DNA of 64,000 bases from Macrotrachela quadricornifera (GCA_022393335.1 JAJEKB010021268.1:556069-620068); one strand, 5' to 3'; positions 49,892-61,208 are shown, counted from the stretch's first letter. The notes: a model not told the origin generated them from the sequence alone. Translations and numbers: made by a program.

Positions 49892-51077
49892 AGTATCGGT
49901 CAGTCTATTTAGTTGTATGCGTGGTTAAATGAAGTCAACTTAAGTAATTCTCCATAAAATTGTCTTCGATTTTGTGGGTTTTTGTAAAAGAAAAGTTGTC
50001 ATCCTTATTGGGCATTATTTATCCTCAATACATCTTCGGTAGTATGGTCAAAATTTTTGTTATAATTATGAAAGAAAAATGTTGGTTAAAAATGTAAACA
50101 ATAAAATATTTAAAAAAGCAGAAAAACGTTCAAAAAGCAGAAACGACAGAAAAAAAGCAGAAAAACCTTCAAAAAGCAGAATTTTTCTGCTAAAAGCAGA
50201 AGAGGTGGCAACTCTGGAAGAGAGATTCTATGAGAACTAATTTCATTTTTTCCATTTATTGTCGGTAAAATTAGATTTTTTGAGATAAAGATAAGCTCTC
50301 GAAACGAAATTTCTTTTAGAATCTGATAGGGTACAAAATTCTCCACTGATCGGTGTATTCTATTTTTATTTTAAAGTAAATCGCTTGGTTTGTAAATGCG
50401 AAATACTGAAAAATGTTTAAACCCACTTTTTCTTGGGAAAAAGTGCTTTAATTGTAGGAAGTCTATATATACATAGACAACTTCTTATCATAGTACATCT
50501 TGCCGCTGGTGTTTCATACTATCTATATCATTATTTCAATCAAACCGGTGCTTCTTAATATGAAAGAAAAAAATTTAAAAAAAAAATTTAAATAAACAGA
50601 TTCGCTCTAACTTTTGTCGTAGACTGTATTCGTACAAAACTAATGCAACAATGCCAGGTCTATTGACATTAAAACCATTCGATATTCTCATTTTATTAAT
50701 TATTAAAGTTTTTGAATGTCTCAGTAGCAAACTCCTCTTCACAGATCTATCAACTATGAAATTCTTCTGAAAAAATATCAAAAAATGACTATAATACATA
50801 TTATAAAAGTTTGCAATCATTCAAGATTCATAATAACGATCGAAAGTGAAATAATTAGATGATGAACATTATATATTGCTCTCTGCTATTAGAAAAATAG
50901 ACGATTTTTCTATGACAATCTGCATCGATACACTTGGAAGAATATCTTAGAACTTCGTCTTTATGAATAATAACTTACAACTTTCCTCTCTCATAGAAAC
51001 AAATATTGGATTCGGCTTTGACTACAAGAACAATCTTCACATTTGTTAGGTAGTCAGGAATTGTGGGGTATCTGGTA

Positions 51078-53025
51078 GGGGCGCATGAGTATCACAAATG
51101 GTAGCAGCTGCTTTTTTTTTAAAGAAATTTTAAAAGCACGAGAAACTTATTGTTCCCTTCATTGCTTTTGTTTTTTAGATTATTTAGATGTAGTTCTGTC
51201 CCTCTATATTAAAATAATAAATCTCTGAATTAAACTATTAAAAATAACGTAATCAATTTGTATGTCTCATCATTTACACACTCATTCAATCAGAGATATC
51301 TATCACAACAATAGATTAGTGAATGATAAATCATATTTCAATTGATATAAAGACTGTTAATGATTGTATGGTAGTAATTATAACAATAGCTTTATTAATT
51401 CAAATTTCTCAAAGTTATATAGTACAACTAAAAATACAATAAGTTAAATAATAATGATACAATCGTTGTTTGACTTTTATGGTTTGCTGCTTAGAAAATA
51501 AAATTATACTGTAAAAGAATATATTGAGTTATTTTTATTTTATTATGTACGATCGCTTCTGAAACGACCGCATAATTCACGACAAATACATCTGTACAAT
51601 GAACGTATAAGTAAGAATACATTTCAAAACCATTGTCTATATGTGCACAAGCCGTCTTTCAAACATGTTACACACATCCTTGACTCTCACAATACTAACG
51701 AAGAATGGTAATAATGATTATATATGAGTGATTCTGGTGTCTATTGCACCGTTTTTCTGGAAAAAACGATCAAAAAAAAAGTAAACGGTTGCATTTGAAA
51801 GTGTCAATATCTGTTAAAGAATATTTCGAAGTATAAGAAAAAATGATTTTACAAACTATCAATTTTTTTTTCGTCCGATTTAGAGACCGAAAGATTTCTA
51901 GGAAGTTGTTACTGAACAAGTTGCCTTTTTTTCGAGTGAAAAATGGTGACATATAGAAATTCACGTGATCTTATAGGTTTTAAAATATTTCGTTTTCAGT
52001 TATATATCGAGAAGAAGCAATAAATAGTCAATTTTAGACATATTTTATTCGGATTTTTAATTAGATAGGAGCGTGGTACAATTAAAGAATAGGACATTTC
52101 ACTGTATTTTTTTAATAACTTTTTTCAGGACTGAGTTACAGTCTTGATATGTCCACTATAAGCTGTATCTATCAATTCACATTGCCAGTAAAATAAATCA
52201 GTTCTTAACTTCTAGTCTGATCAAAAAGTATCCAAACAGATGTGGAAGAAACAGGAAAAAAAGGCATATATCAGTTTTTTTTAATTTCAATACTCAGAAA
52301 TGAGCTAGAGCCTTAATATTTACAACATAAGTGGTGCTCATTGATGGACATTTATGATAAGAAAATCAACTCTTAACTCTTTATAGTTTGATCAAGAGAT
52401 CGTGAAAAGTGGATAACATAAATTATCGGTTGTACATTAACGGAAACCACTACAGTGTAAATTATTTAAAAATAGAAAAGTTTAATAACTTGCAGTTTTC
52501 AGCAATCGACAGAGCCTAAATTGGTGAATCTTTTCATGTAAAAAATTAGACTTAAAATACGTATTGCCTTGACAAGAGATATAAAAAGGGATGGAACGCT
52601 TTTTTTGACATTTGCTGAAATCACCGATAGAAGTTCAATTGTCTATTAGCAGATGATAGTCGAATCCTAAATAAGGTTATGAATGGGCAGAGCATTCAAA
52701 ATTCTATAAGAAACCTAATTAGACATTATCTGCTTTATCCAGTTCTAGTTAGAAAAAAAGGAAGAAAAAAAAGAAGCATAGGAGTAACCATTATAAAAAC
52801 ATAAAAAAAGAGTAAAAAAAAAGTGACTTTGTTTTGATCACTGTTTGTAAACGGTAATAGGTAGAAAGATCATTTTTTTTCAGCGAAGATAGAGCATGAT
52901 CAAGAGATATTTTGGTTTAAATTTTGATCAATTCAGTCAACCAGAAGCCGAGAAATAGAGAGGACTATTTTTGAAGGTCAAATGGTACAATCAACATTAG
53001 AATCGTTCATACATATATATATATA
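51078..53025. other. Intergenic, with diverged dispersed repeats
   Basis: Between about 51990 and 52950, loosely similar blocks recur at irregular spacing of 130-400 bases (TTCAG…GA..AGAGCC..AAT…TTATAGTTTGATCAAGAG). This looks like an old, decayed tandem or nested repeat. No gene is supported. Confidence 0.35.
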
Positions 53026-53923
53026 CAGGGCGTTTGAAAAGTCACTTACCAAAAAAAAATTTGAATATCTTCCTTATGGCTCGAGCAAACGAACTGATTT
53101 TTTTATCAATGATAGAGGCATGTTCAAAGTTTATATCCATAAAGACATGTCTAGAGAGGCGCTTTGTTAAGTATCATTATTGGTTTGAACAAAAAAATTT
53201 TTACTTTTTCACAGATAGGAAGAAAAAACAATATACTTGACAAAAGATCCTTCTAGACATGTCTTTATGAATATGAAGCTTGAACATACCTCTATCATTG
53301 ATAAAAAAATCAGCTCGTTTGCTTGGACCGTAAAGGAGATATTCAATTTTTTTTTTGGACAAAATGACTTTTCAAGATTGCCCAAAAATTACACAACGGA
53401 AAGAAAACTGAGTATCTCCATTACGGCTCGAGCAAACGGGGTGATTCTTTTATCAATAATAGAGGCATGTTCAAGCTTCAGGTTCATATAAACATGCCTA
53501 GAGAAGTTCTTTGTTAATTATATTATTTTTTTTTCTTATCTGTGAAAAAGTAAACATTTCTTGTTGAGGTCATTTGTGGTACTTAACAAAGGTTTTCTCT
53601 AACTTTGTCTGTATGGATTTAAAGTGTGAACATGCCGCTATTATGGGTAAAAAGATCAGTTTGTTTGGCTGAGCTGTAGCAGAAATATTCAATTTTTTCT
53701 TGGTAAAGTGACTTGTGGCTCACCCTGTTCCTATCTGCGAAAAACTAAAAATTTTTTTGCTCAAACCAATTATGATACTTAACAAAGCACCTCTCTAGAC
53801 ATGTCTTTATGGATATAAACTTTGAACATGCCTCTATCAGTGATAAAAAAATCAGTTCGTTTGCTCGAGCCGTAAGGAAGATATTCAAATTTTTTTTCGG
53901 TAAGTGACTTTTCAAACGCCCTA
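53026..53923. mobile_element. Multi-arm inverted-repeat element, TA-flanked
   Basis: The outer arms of about 195 bases (53026-53220 and 53735-53923) are near-perfect inverted copies, starting CAGGGCGTTTGAAAAGTCAC; TATATA lies outside both ends. Inside are at least three more diverged copies of the same arm in alternating orientation (about 53240-53375 inverted, 53385-53550 direct, 53565-53715 inverted), each carrying the ACATG(T/C)CT(T/A)TATG…GAGGCATGTTC core. The inner set ends in its own tip (GTGGCTCACCCTG, about 53715). The similar outer arms and more diverged inner ones suggest an insertion of one family member into, or onto, another. The frames inside are element sequence, not genes. Confidence 0.82.
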
Positions 53924-53929
53924 TATATA

Positions 53930-54386
53930 TAATATACTGCCAGTATTCGTATAGGTAAAAGCAAGAAATGTATCACTGCTGTACTTCATTTATGTCCATC
54001 ATATTAATCAATATGATAGATAAATATATTTATCGTTACCTACGTATAAATGTAACTATGTGACGTAGTTTCATTTATTTTATCTCGTATTTTTTATTGA
54101 CATATGTGCAAGTTTACGTGGATATTATACATTAGCTGAGTTGGTGTATTATATTCCGATTCGGTCTAAAAAGATGACATAAACAGATGCAAATATAATC
54201 GAATTGAAGAGTTTATTGAAAAACTTTGAAAAAAAGTTGATAAAAATGAAATGAATGTAAATACTTATATAATTAATAAAAATTCTGAATTACGGAAAAC
54301 TAAAAATGTTTTGCTACTGAGAAAATGTTAGCTAACTAAATCATGTAAAAATTAAAGGAAATTAGATAAAAATATATTGTTTTCAT
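53930..54386. repeat. 3' flank duplicated at 63345-63799
   Basis: The stretch after the G8 gene's stop is recognisably the same as 63345-63799. Shared blocks in order include GTATCACT…TTCATTTATGT, ATCAATATGA(T/C)AGATA, GACATATGTGC, GAGAAAA(T/G)…TAGCTAACTAAAT and TTTAACCAA(A/G)TAATGGAGT. Homology begins right after the inverted-repeat element at 53923. Confidence 0.8.
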
Positions 54387-56584
54387 TTAACCAAATAATG
54401 GAGTGGGCATCGCTGTTGTAGTAGTAGTAGGTGGGCCACCTGTTGTTGTAGTAGTAGTAGGTGGGCCACCTGTTGTTGTAGTAGTAGTAGGCGGGCCACC
54501 TGTTGTTGTAGTAGTAGTAGGTGGGCCACCTGTTGTTGTAGTAGTAGTAGGTGGGCCACCTGTTGTTGTAGTAGTAGTAGGTGGGCCACCTGTTGTTGTA
54601 GTAGTAGTAGCTGGGCCACCTGTTGTTGTAGTAGTAGTTACACCGGGTGCTGTAGTTGTGGTGCTAGAACCAGGACCTAAAATCAATTTAATATACAACA
54701 ATATTTCATTACAACATTTCAAATTGTTTTTATACCTGGAGTCGTCAAACATGATACACTACTTTCACAATCGATAGTAAATGGTCCAGTCTGACCTGAT
54801 ATGATTGTTATGATTGCACCAATCGCTTGACCAGTTGATGGATTGTACAATTGAATAAATGTTGATACTGCACTAATAAACTGACTACCAGCTGCAAAAA
54901 CAACAGTACTACCCGCAGCTAAAAAAATTCCACCTCCAGCACCAACAAATTCAAATCGTCCCAGCACTTGAAAATCACAAGCAACTGGAAATCTGAATCC
55001 AGCAGTTGAACCAGGTGTGCCCACCTGAAAGGTGGCTTGCGCTGCAATAAGTATTGTGCTAATTAGCCACGGCAAAACACCATTAAGTGAGGCTGTTCCT
55101 ATGGTACAACCTTCTGTAACATCTAGACCACATGCACCCGATGAGCATGCACTAGTTGATGGTGGAAAACGACCAAGATAACATCTTTCATCTGAAATAT
55201 CACCAGATTGTCTAGTAATTGGTGTCACTCTAGGATGACGACGAACATTTCCATTAGGTAAAACACCACAAGTATTTGGTCCTCTTGGTCCAACTAACCT
55301 AACTCTATCACCTCGAGCTCTTGAAACTCCAACTACTACAACATCGATGTCATCGGGAACAGTTGCACTACCTATTGCAACAATGATAGAACCTTCTGGA
55401 AAATTGATTTGTGTAACACCTGAAACATGTTGAAGTGTTCCAGCAGAATTGACAATAATAGCTACTGGATTATTAAATGAGAAACTAGAACCAGATTGAC
55501 CAAATATTAATGTACCAGTTATTTCTATTCTTGTCACATTAAAGTCAAATGCAGTAAATGGATGAGTAACTGTGATACCTTGTGGAATAACAATAACAGA
55601 ACTACCAAATGGAACAACTCCTCCAGTCCATGTTGTTGGCACATTTGATACACCAGATTGAGCAGCAGTAAATGTATTTGAACTTTGTCCTGCACTATTA
55701 AAGCCACTTGGTCCTTTACATTGATTCAAAGAGAACATAATTATATTTAAATACATTTTCTATTCACTTACTCGTTGTGGAAACACTAACAAGTACAAGA
55801 TTAACCGAAATAGTTTTTATGACACCAAGTGAATTTACCGTAATGCTAACAGGATTACTAATAGTGGCTCCTTGTAATTGTTGTTGAAGTGAAGTAACAG
55901 CATTATTTTGACATGTTTGACTAGTGCATGAAGATGACAAAATAGGTAAAATTGTGAAAAGAAAATTTGATGTTAAAGCGCGTTTTTGACGTCGATTAAC
56001 GCTAAAAGTAAAATAAAAGATAAACAAAAAACATGTGTTTAAACATATCTTAGTAGAATATATACAAGTTACGTTTTCTTCGCGAAAAACCTGCTTTAGC
56101 TTCACCAGCCGTAACCTGTCCATTAGTACTTGCACCAATTGCTTGACCAATCTGAAAGTAAGGATATCAAAATTTTATATTTCAACTCATCTTGAGTAAT
56201 TGTCAACTAGACCTGATTAGGATTCGTCACAGTGCCCGTTATACTGTTATCAGCAGTTGCTGGATTGGCTGAATATAGAGCATATAATGATTGAGTGCCT
56301 GAAACAAAAGACAAAGAAGAATGAGCATATTTTTTTGCTTCCAAAAACAAAACTAATCTTACTTCCAGAACCAGTGTTTGTATTCCCTGCATTTCTGTTA
56401 GGAAGATAAATAGGAATCAAAGCAAGTACAATCGTTGCAGCAATTAGAAGGCCTAATATACCCAAACAACAAATTCCTGCCAGTGGCCATACACCTCTAA
56501 GAAAAAAAAATTCATACAAATAATATAGTATTAATAATAAATATAATACCTTGCTCTTGATGCAGGTGCAGCAGCAGCATACAT
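54387..56584 (-). CDS. Type II membrane protein with furin-like sites, G8 domain and Thr-rich repeats
   Basis: Seven exons; first 56584-56550, last two 55713-54736 and 54676-54387, with phases consistent at all junctions. A 14-residue N-terminus (MYAAAAPASRARG) precedes a membrane helix (WPLAGICCLGILGLLIAATI). The rest is probably extracellular: a short linker, two dibasic furin-like sites close together (SRRKR and NRRQKR), then a G8-type beta region (WTGGVVPFGSSVIVIPQGIT…IEITGTLIFG) followed by beta-rich sequence with Cys pairs (CSSGACG, CESSVSCL). The tail consists of about eight TTTTTTGGPP units, mucin-like and likely O-glycosylated, ending AMPTPLFG. Cleavage at the furin-like sites would free the G8 part from the anchor. 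G8 domains occur in surface and secreted proteins such as KIAA1199/CEMIP and PKHD1; function here is unknown. A second copy starts at the window's right edge. Confidence 0.82.
54411..54650. repeat. 30-bp minisatellite coding TTTTTTGGPP units
   Basis: About eight tandem 30-base units (GTAGTAGTAGGTGGGCCACC core on the plus strand), nearly identical with only single-base changes at a few units. Period and frame give ten-residue repeats in the minus-strand gene. The low divergence implies recent expansion or homogenisation. Open frames on the other strand and other frames are shadows. Confidence 0.95.
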
Positions 56585-58727
56585 TATTTTACGTCTCTTT
56601 AATATTAATGATATTAGACGTCGTTTCAAACTGACGATTTGGCTTCATTTGATTCCCATTTATATTTTTCTCTTCGCTTATTAAGAGAAAAGACTATCAT
56701 CCTTCGTAAATATTTTGTCATTCATCCGTAAAAAATACTGACAAGATATATTTTGAATTAGGTGGCTTTCATAAGATATAACTAATCAATATCTTCAAGT
56801 TTATTTGTATGTATCATGCCTCTCTCTTTTTTTACGTTTCTATTAAACATAACTTGAGACAAATATAAAAATATTTTGCTTATTATGTTAAACATGAAAA
56901 ACTATAATCAACAGATAAGTATCTCAAGGATTGTATCGTTGAAAAATATCTACAAGATATATCATTACGTTGAAATATATGATTCAAATCTTTATACTTA
57001 GATATACTTCTTACGTTAAATAGATTTAGCAAAAGATTTTTATTCCTTTCGTATATAAAACATAAAAAAAAAAATTTTTTTCACATTAATCAATAATGAA
57101 ATACATTAATATCAATCAAAAAAACATTTCATGAGTATGTTTTCATCAATTTGGTTGCGTAATGAAGTAACACTATTAATTTACTTTTATATAGTATATA
57201 TTATTGAAGATAATTTTTAAAAAAAGTTCGTTATTTTACATTCGAATATGTGTCATTGTTTGTTTTATTTTTTCTCATCAATAAACAATCAGATTTAGTT
57301 ATTAAAATAATTCTATATTCAATATTTTAATTAACAAAAAAGAAAATGACGATTTTTATAAATGATTGTATCTGACACTGTGAATAACCTTATATCGTCA
57401 TGCATGATTTTAGTTATCATTATAATTAAAAAAGCTGTCTCTCAATACGCAAAAAATATGGTATCTATATTTTTATCATTCTCTTCTTCTCGTCTTAATC
57501 ATTTTGCAATTAGAAATAAAATTTATTTTATGAATTAATACTTATTATGGCATCTTATATTCGAGCATATATAATTAATAAAACTCACATATTAATTCTG
57601 TAAAAATAGTAGTTATTTATGGATATTTTGTTAAGATAAAACTAAATAAAAAACAATATACCCTATTGAATTTTTTTTCAAGTGAATGCTTATCAACAGA
57701 TTTAATAAAGTCGAGAGATAAAATTCTTGATTATTAAAATAAAACATTTATAATTGATATCCTATTATCAATTTACAAAAATAGTTCTCAGGAATTTCTA
57801 AAAATTCTTTTATTGAAGATGTATGATTACAAAATAAAAGCAAAAATGATCTAAAAAGTCTTTGGAAACTTCATAAAAAAATTGTGAGAGAATGCTGCAT
57901 CACTTAAATATTTCGAACTTAACATTTAAAAAAAAATTTATTTATTAAAAAGTCTTAATATAGATTCCATAATTTTGTTATTTAATGGTTTTTTTTTATC
58001 GAGCAAACTTTGGTGTATCATATTGTATAATATGGAATAATCGAAATATGAAAATTAATTTTATTTATGTAATTATGTATAAGTTAAAAATAAATAATCA
58101 ATAAGTTTTATCAAATTAATTGTATTCAAAAGAGGAAATAATTTATTGTTTAATATAAAATTTCCAAGATTTATAGAGCTTGGAGATCTCAAACTAATTT
58201 TTTTTTCTATTTTGGTCAAAGTTTTTGATATACTTTTATCAATAGCATAGCCAAAAAGTTTTGATAAATGATCAATTTTTTAACGAAATGACTTTGAGAT
58301 ATGGACAGACATGACTAGTTGAAAAATCATTTGATTTAAAGTTTTTCAAAATTTTCTGCTTTTTCAATAGCTGATGTTTATTGAAACAAAGCTGCACTCA
58401 CATTCAATCAATACACGAGTATAATCATTTTCTTTGTACTACTTCAACAATGCATTCTTTAACCTTAAAGCATCTTATCATTTTTTGTATAATGACTGTC
58501 ACGATAAATATACTTGTTTCTATTTAGAATAACGTAGAAATGTATCTGTCCTGACAATCAAGAAGACATTTAAAATTTACTATGATTGCTCAAAATAAAA
58601 ATTTTTTCTCAGTGCTTTTCATGATCATGTCGTGCAGAAAATTTTTTTATTTGTTTCAGATTCACATTATTGTGATGATAAATTAATCGTATCGGTCCTA
58701 ATAATTGAGTATTTATTGTAGGAAAAC
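56585..58727. other. Intergenic, promoter side of the G8 gene
   Basis: No gene is supported. Around 58160-58330 there is a sequence reminiscent of one arm of the foldback elements (aaagcttggagatctcaaac…gactttgagatatgg), but no partner arm was found. Confidence 0.4.
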
Positions 58728-58886
58728 ATGCCGCCCGAGAAACCAAGTTTTTTGAAAGAAACAGAAATACTGACGGAAAAACATTTCTTTCTTCATCATC
58801 CTATTCAATCAGTAAAACCAACTGTACGTTCACTTTTTTCGCTGGAAAGTTCAACATTTAGTTTAGCTCGTTTTGTCAGATATTAA
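58728..58886 (+). CDS. Possible small protein or last exon (52 residues)
   Basis: The frame MPPEKPSFLKETEILTEKHF, continuing FLHHPIQSVKPTVRSLFSLE and ending FSLARFVRY, has a balanced, protein-like composition unusual for this A+T-rich sequence. A TAG acceptor lies eight bases before the ATG, so it may be a terminal exon reading in from GENMPPEK. No convincing upstream exon is seen. Not recognised. Confidence 0.3.
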   Translation: MPPEKPSFLKETEILTEKHFFLHHPIQSVKPTVRSLFSLESSTFSLARFVRY

Positions 58887-60063
58887 TAAAAATTACTTCA
58901 TATTTATTTTCAATCAATCTTTCCAAGATTAAACGTTTTCTTTTGCTAGACTCTGATGTTTAATTATTTATTCAATCTTTGAATTATAAATCAATATTAC
59001 ACTTACTATTAATTCAAGTAAGAAAATGACATATATAGTGGTATATTCTCATATTTATCGATTATTATTTCTTCTAAAAAGATTGTTCTTAATATTACAT
59101 CGAAATAATATATAGAATAGTTAGAGAATTCATTAAAATATGTGATCGACCTATCGACGAATTTTTCGAACATTAGACGATAACTTTGGAAAGATATAAA
59201 CTCATCGAGGATGTGTATTTAAATAAATCTCTTTGTTTTATTATAACATGAAATGCACATATATGAAAAAGAGTTTAAGTGAAAGTTAGATACAATTTTT
59301 TCTTTATTTTATTGAGATTAGAGTTTTTTAATGGAAAGTATTCATTGCTTCATATAAAGGAGAATTGATTATTTTTTTCTTTTATATTTTGTCATGATAT
59401 TAAAATGTTTGATAAAATTTTCATATTTAATATGTATATTAAAAATTCTTTTTGGATATTTCATAGTATAAGTAATGTCATTTGAAAGCATTTTTATTAA
59501 TATGAACTGAAAATGAATGAGACAAAAATATTGAATGATAAAATTTCGTAGTTTCTTTTCTTTTAGGTATCAATTTGAGTTTTATCATACAAACTAGCCC
59601 AATATTAAAAATGAGTGATGTTGGTATCGATATAAGTAAAGGAGTTCTCTGCATACGTCTGATACGTATATTATAATTTATGCGGTAATTAGTAGATTGA
59701 TCTAGTCTGTTAATAAAAACCTGTATATCGGAATGAAGTATGAACAAAAAAGAAAAAATAATTCCGACTTGTATGAGTCAATGGGCACTTTCTATTAAAA
59801 AATTCTTATCTCAACATAGAGAGAATTCTACCTAAATTTCATTTATATTTTTTTCGTACATGCACATGTTACACGATGATAAAGTGAAAAGAATTGTTTA
59901 ACTTAATGATATGTTTTCAATGAGTTTATGTCTTTGCAAATTTATTTATTAAAGTCTCAAAAACTCCTCACTAATTCGATCTCATCTTTTAGCTAATTCA
60001 TTAGTCATCTTAAATTTGATTTCTATCAAAAATAATTCTTTCACGTAACATTTCACTTTAATT
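58887..60063. other. Intergenic
   Basis: Nothing supported on either strand; it runs to the left tip of the mariner element. Confidence 0.5.
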
Positions 60064-60136
60064 TTAGGTTGGCATGAAATTTTTTACGTTTTTTTTTAAA
60101 TTCTTTTATTTTTATTTTTTAACTCCAAGATTACAA

Positions 60137-61128
60137 CTAACTTTCAACAATATATGCTCCATTACTATCTATGACTTGTCGCCAGCGCTCTGGTAGATAA
60201 AGGATCCTTCGTTCGTAGAAGTTCTGGGAGTTTTGGTCGAAGAAGTTGGCAAGGTCCATTTTGAGGTCGTTCTCATCGTCAAATTTTTTCTCGGATAGAT
60301 GATTAGACAGAGAACGGTACAAGTGGTAATCTGCGGGAGCTCAGCCTGGAGAACAGGGATATAGAACCGTAACCTATCCGAGTTCCAATAATTTTTCACA
60401 CGTTGACTTTTCAATGTGGGGCCTGGCGTTGCCATGCAAAAAATAAATTCTATCCAGCTTTCTCTTGAGTTTTACTGCAACTCGATCCAATTGTTGGTAA
60501 TAGATATCAGCAGTGGCGGTGAAGCCGGCTGGGAGAAGTTTCCAATGAATAATCCCTTTTACATCCCACCAAACGCTCAACATAATCTTCTTTGACTGAA
60601 GGTTATTTTTGGTCGATGGTACACTGCTTTGTCCAGCTCCCGGCCACTGTCGCTTACACGTATGGTTAACATATATCATCCACTTTTCATCACCAGTAAT
60701 AGGATTATGGAGCCATTAATAGTTGCAATGAGATGTCACAAATTCCATACAAGCGTCAATTCTCTGTTGAAGGTGATGTGGTGACATATGATATGGTATC
60801 CAAACATCATATTTCCGCGCTTTGTCTAATTCACCCAGATGTTTTTCTACTGTAATATGAGAGCACCTAAGTCGCTCTGCTAAACACCGTGTAGTCAATC
60901 TTGGATCTTCTTCAATAAGCTGCTTTAAATAGTCCACATCCACCTCTGGTGGTTTTCCAGTATGAGGTAAATCGTCGAGTTCGAAGTTACCGTTCTTGAA
61001 CCGATTGAACCAGTGTTGTGCTGTGCGGATGAAGAGTACATCCTTGCTCATCATATTACATATGCTCCTTGTTGCTTCGTGCCCAAATGGAATTCATGAA
61101 GCAGAAGCACGCGCAGCTTCTTATGACA
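60137..61128 (-). pseudogene. Mariner transposase, multiply broken
   Basis: One reading frame from 61054 to 60137 covers most of a mariner transposase. The N-terminal helix-turn-helix region has a frameshift just before it (KLRVLLLHEFHLGTKQQGAY lies in another frame at 61128-61057), then RTAQHWFNRFKNGNFELDDL and CLAERLRCSHITVEKHL. The catalytic part reads NPITGDEKW (first Asp present), KIMLSVWWDVKGIIHWKLLP, FLHGNARPH and APADYHLYRSLSNHL (third Asp present), ending LPERWRQVIDSNGAYI. Three in-frame stops interrupt it (TAA 60716, TAG 60374, TGA 60341). The second catalytic Asp of the usual HDNARPH motif is Gly here. Such an element could move only with an outside enzyme. Confidence 0.95.
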
Positions 61129-61208
61129 TATCTTTATTTCTTATTCACGATCAACATCTATATCCATAATTTTGTTGTTCTTCGATAGATATTCGTACCC
61201 CCTATACA

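Larger units (their letters stand above)
48916..50216. mobile_element. Non-autonomous hAT element with perfect 8-bp target duplication
   Basis: The termini are CAGTGTTGCCACCTTC and the mirror of AGAGGTGGCAACTCTG, flanked on both sides by gaagagag (48908-48915 and 50217-50224). An 8-base duplication plus CA-TG-like short inverted ends defines hAT insertion. Both subterminal zones carry many copies of AAAAGCAGAAA (about 48938-49020 and 50113-50206), the expected transposase-binding clusters. The element is 1301 bases. Only a weak relic of the hAT dimerisation region is apparent on the minus strand near 49440-49350 (SNAYVDSAFSELKHLSYN), so it is an internally deleted derivative. Confidence 0.93.
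47927..51077. mobile_element. Giant foldback (palindromic) element, outermost of three nested elements
   Basis: The left arm runs from TACCGGATGTCCCATAAG at 47927 to about 48900, and the right arm from about 50225 to its mirrored end at 51077 (TACCAGATACCCCACAA on the minus strand). Corresponding blocks occur in mirrored order along 800 or more bases: GAGAGCAATATATAATGTT (about 48123 / 50865), TATTAAGAAGCA (about 48484 / 50555), and TCTCAAAAATCTAATTTTA (about 48706 / 50268). The arms differ by perhaps a quarter of positions. Both tips begin with TA, as in Tc1/mariner-type elements. No transposase is visible. The hAT element at 48916-50216 lies where the two arms would meet. Confidence 0.85.

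Noticed and set aside
52982..53491. Three overlapping plus-strand frames and a matching minus-strand frame at 53779-53976
   Set aside because: They are translations of the inverted arms of one mobile element; the similar peptides reflect the repeat, not a protein family.
54403..54777. Plus-strand open frame of Val/Gly repeats opposite the Thr-rich tail
   Set aside because: It is the complement of the minisatellite in the minus-strand gene; no start context or homology, and the minus-strand frame joins properly spliced exons.
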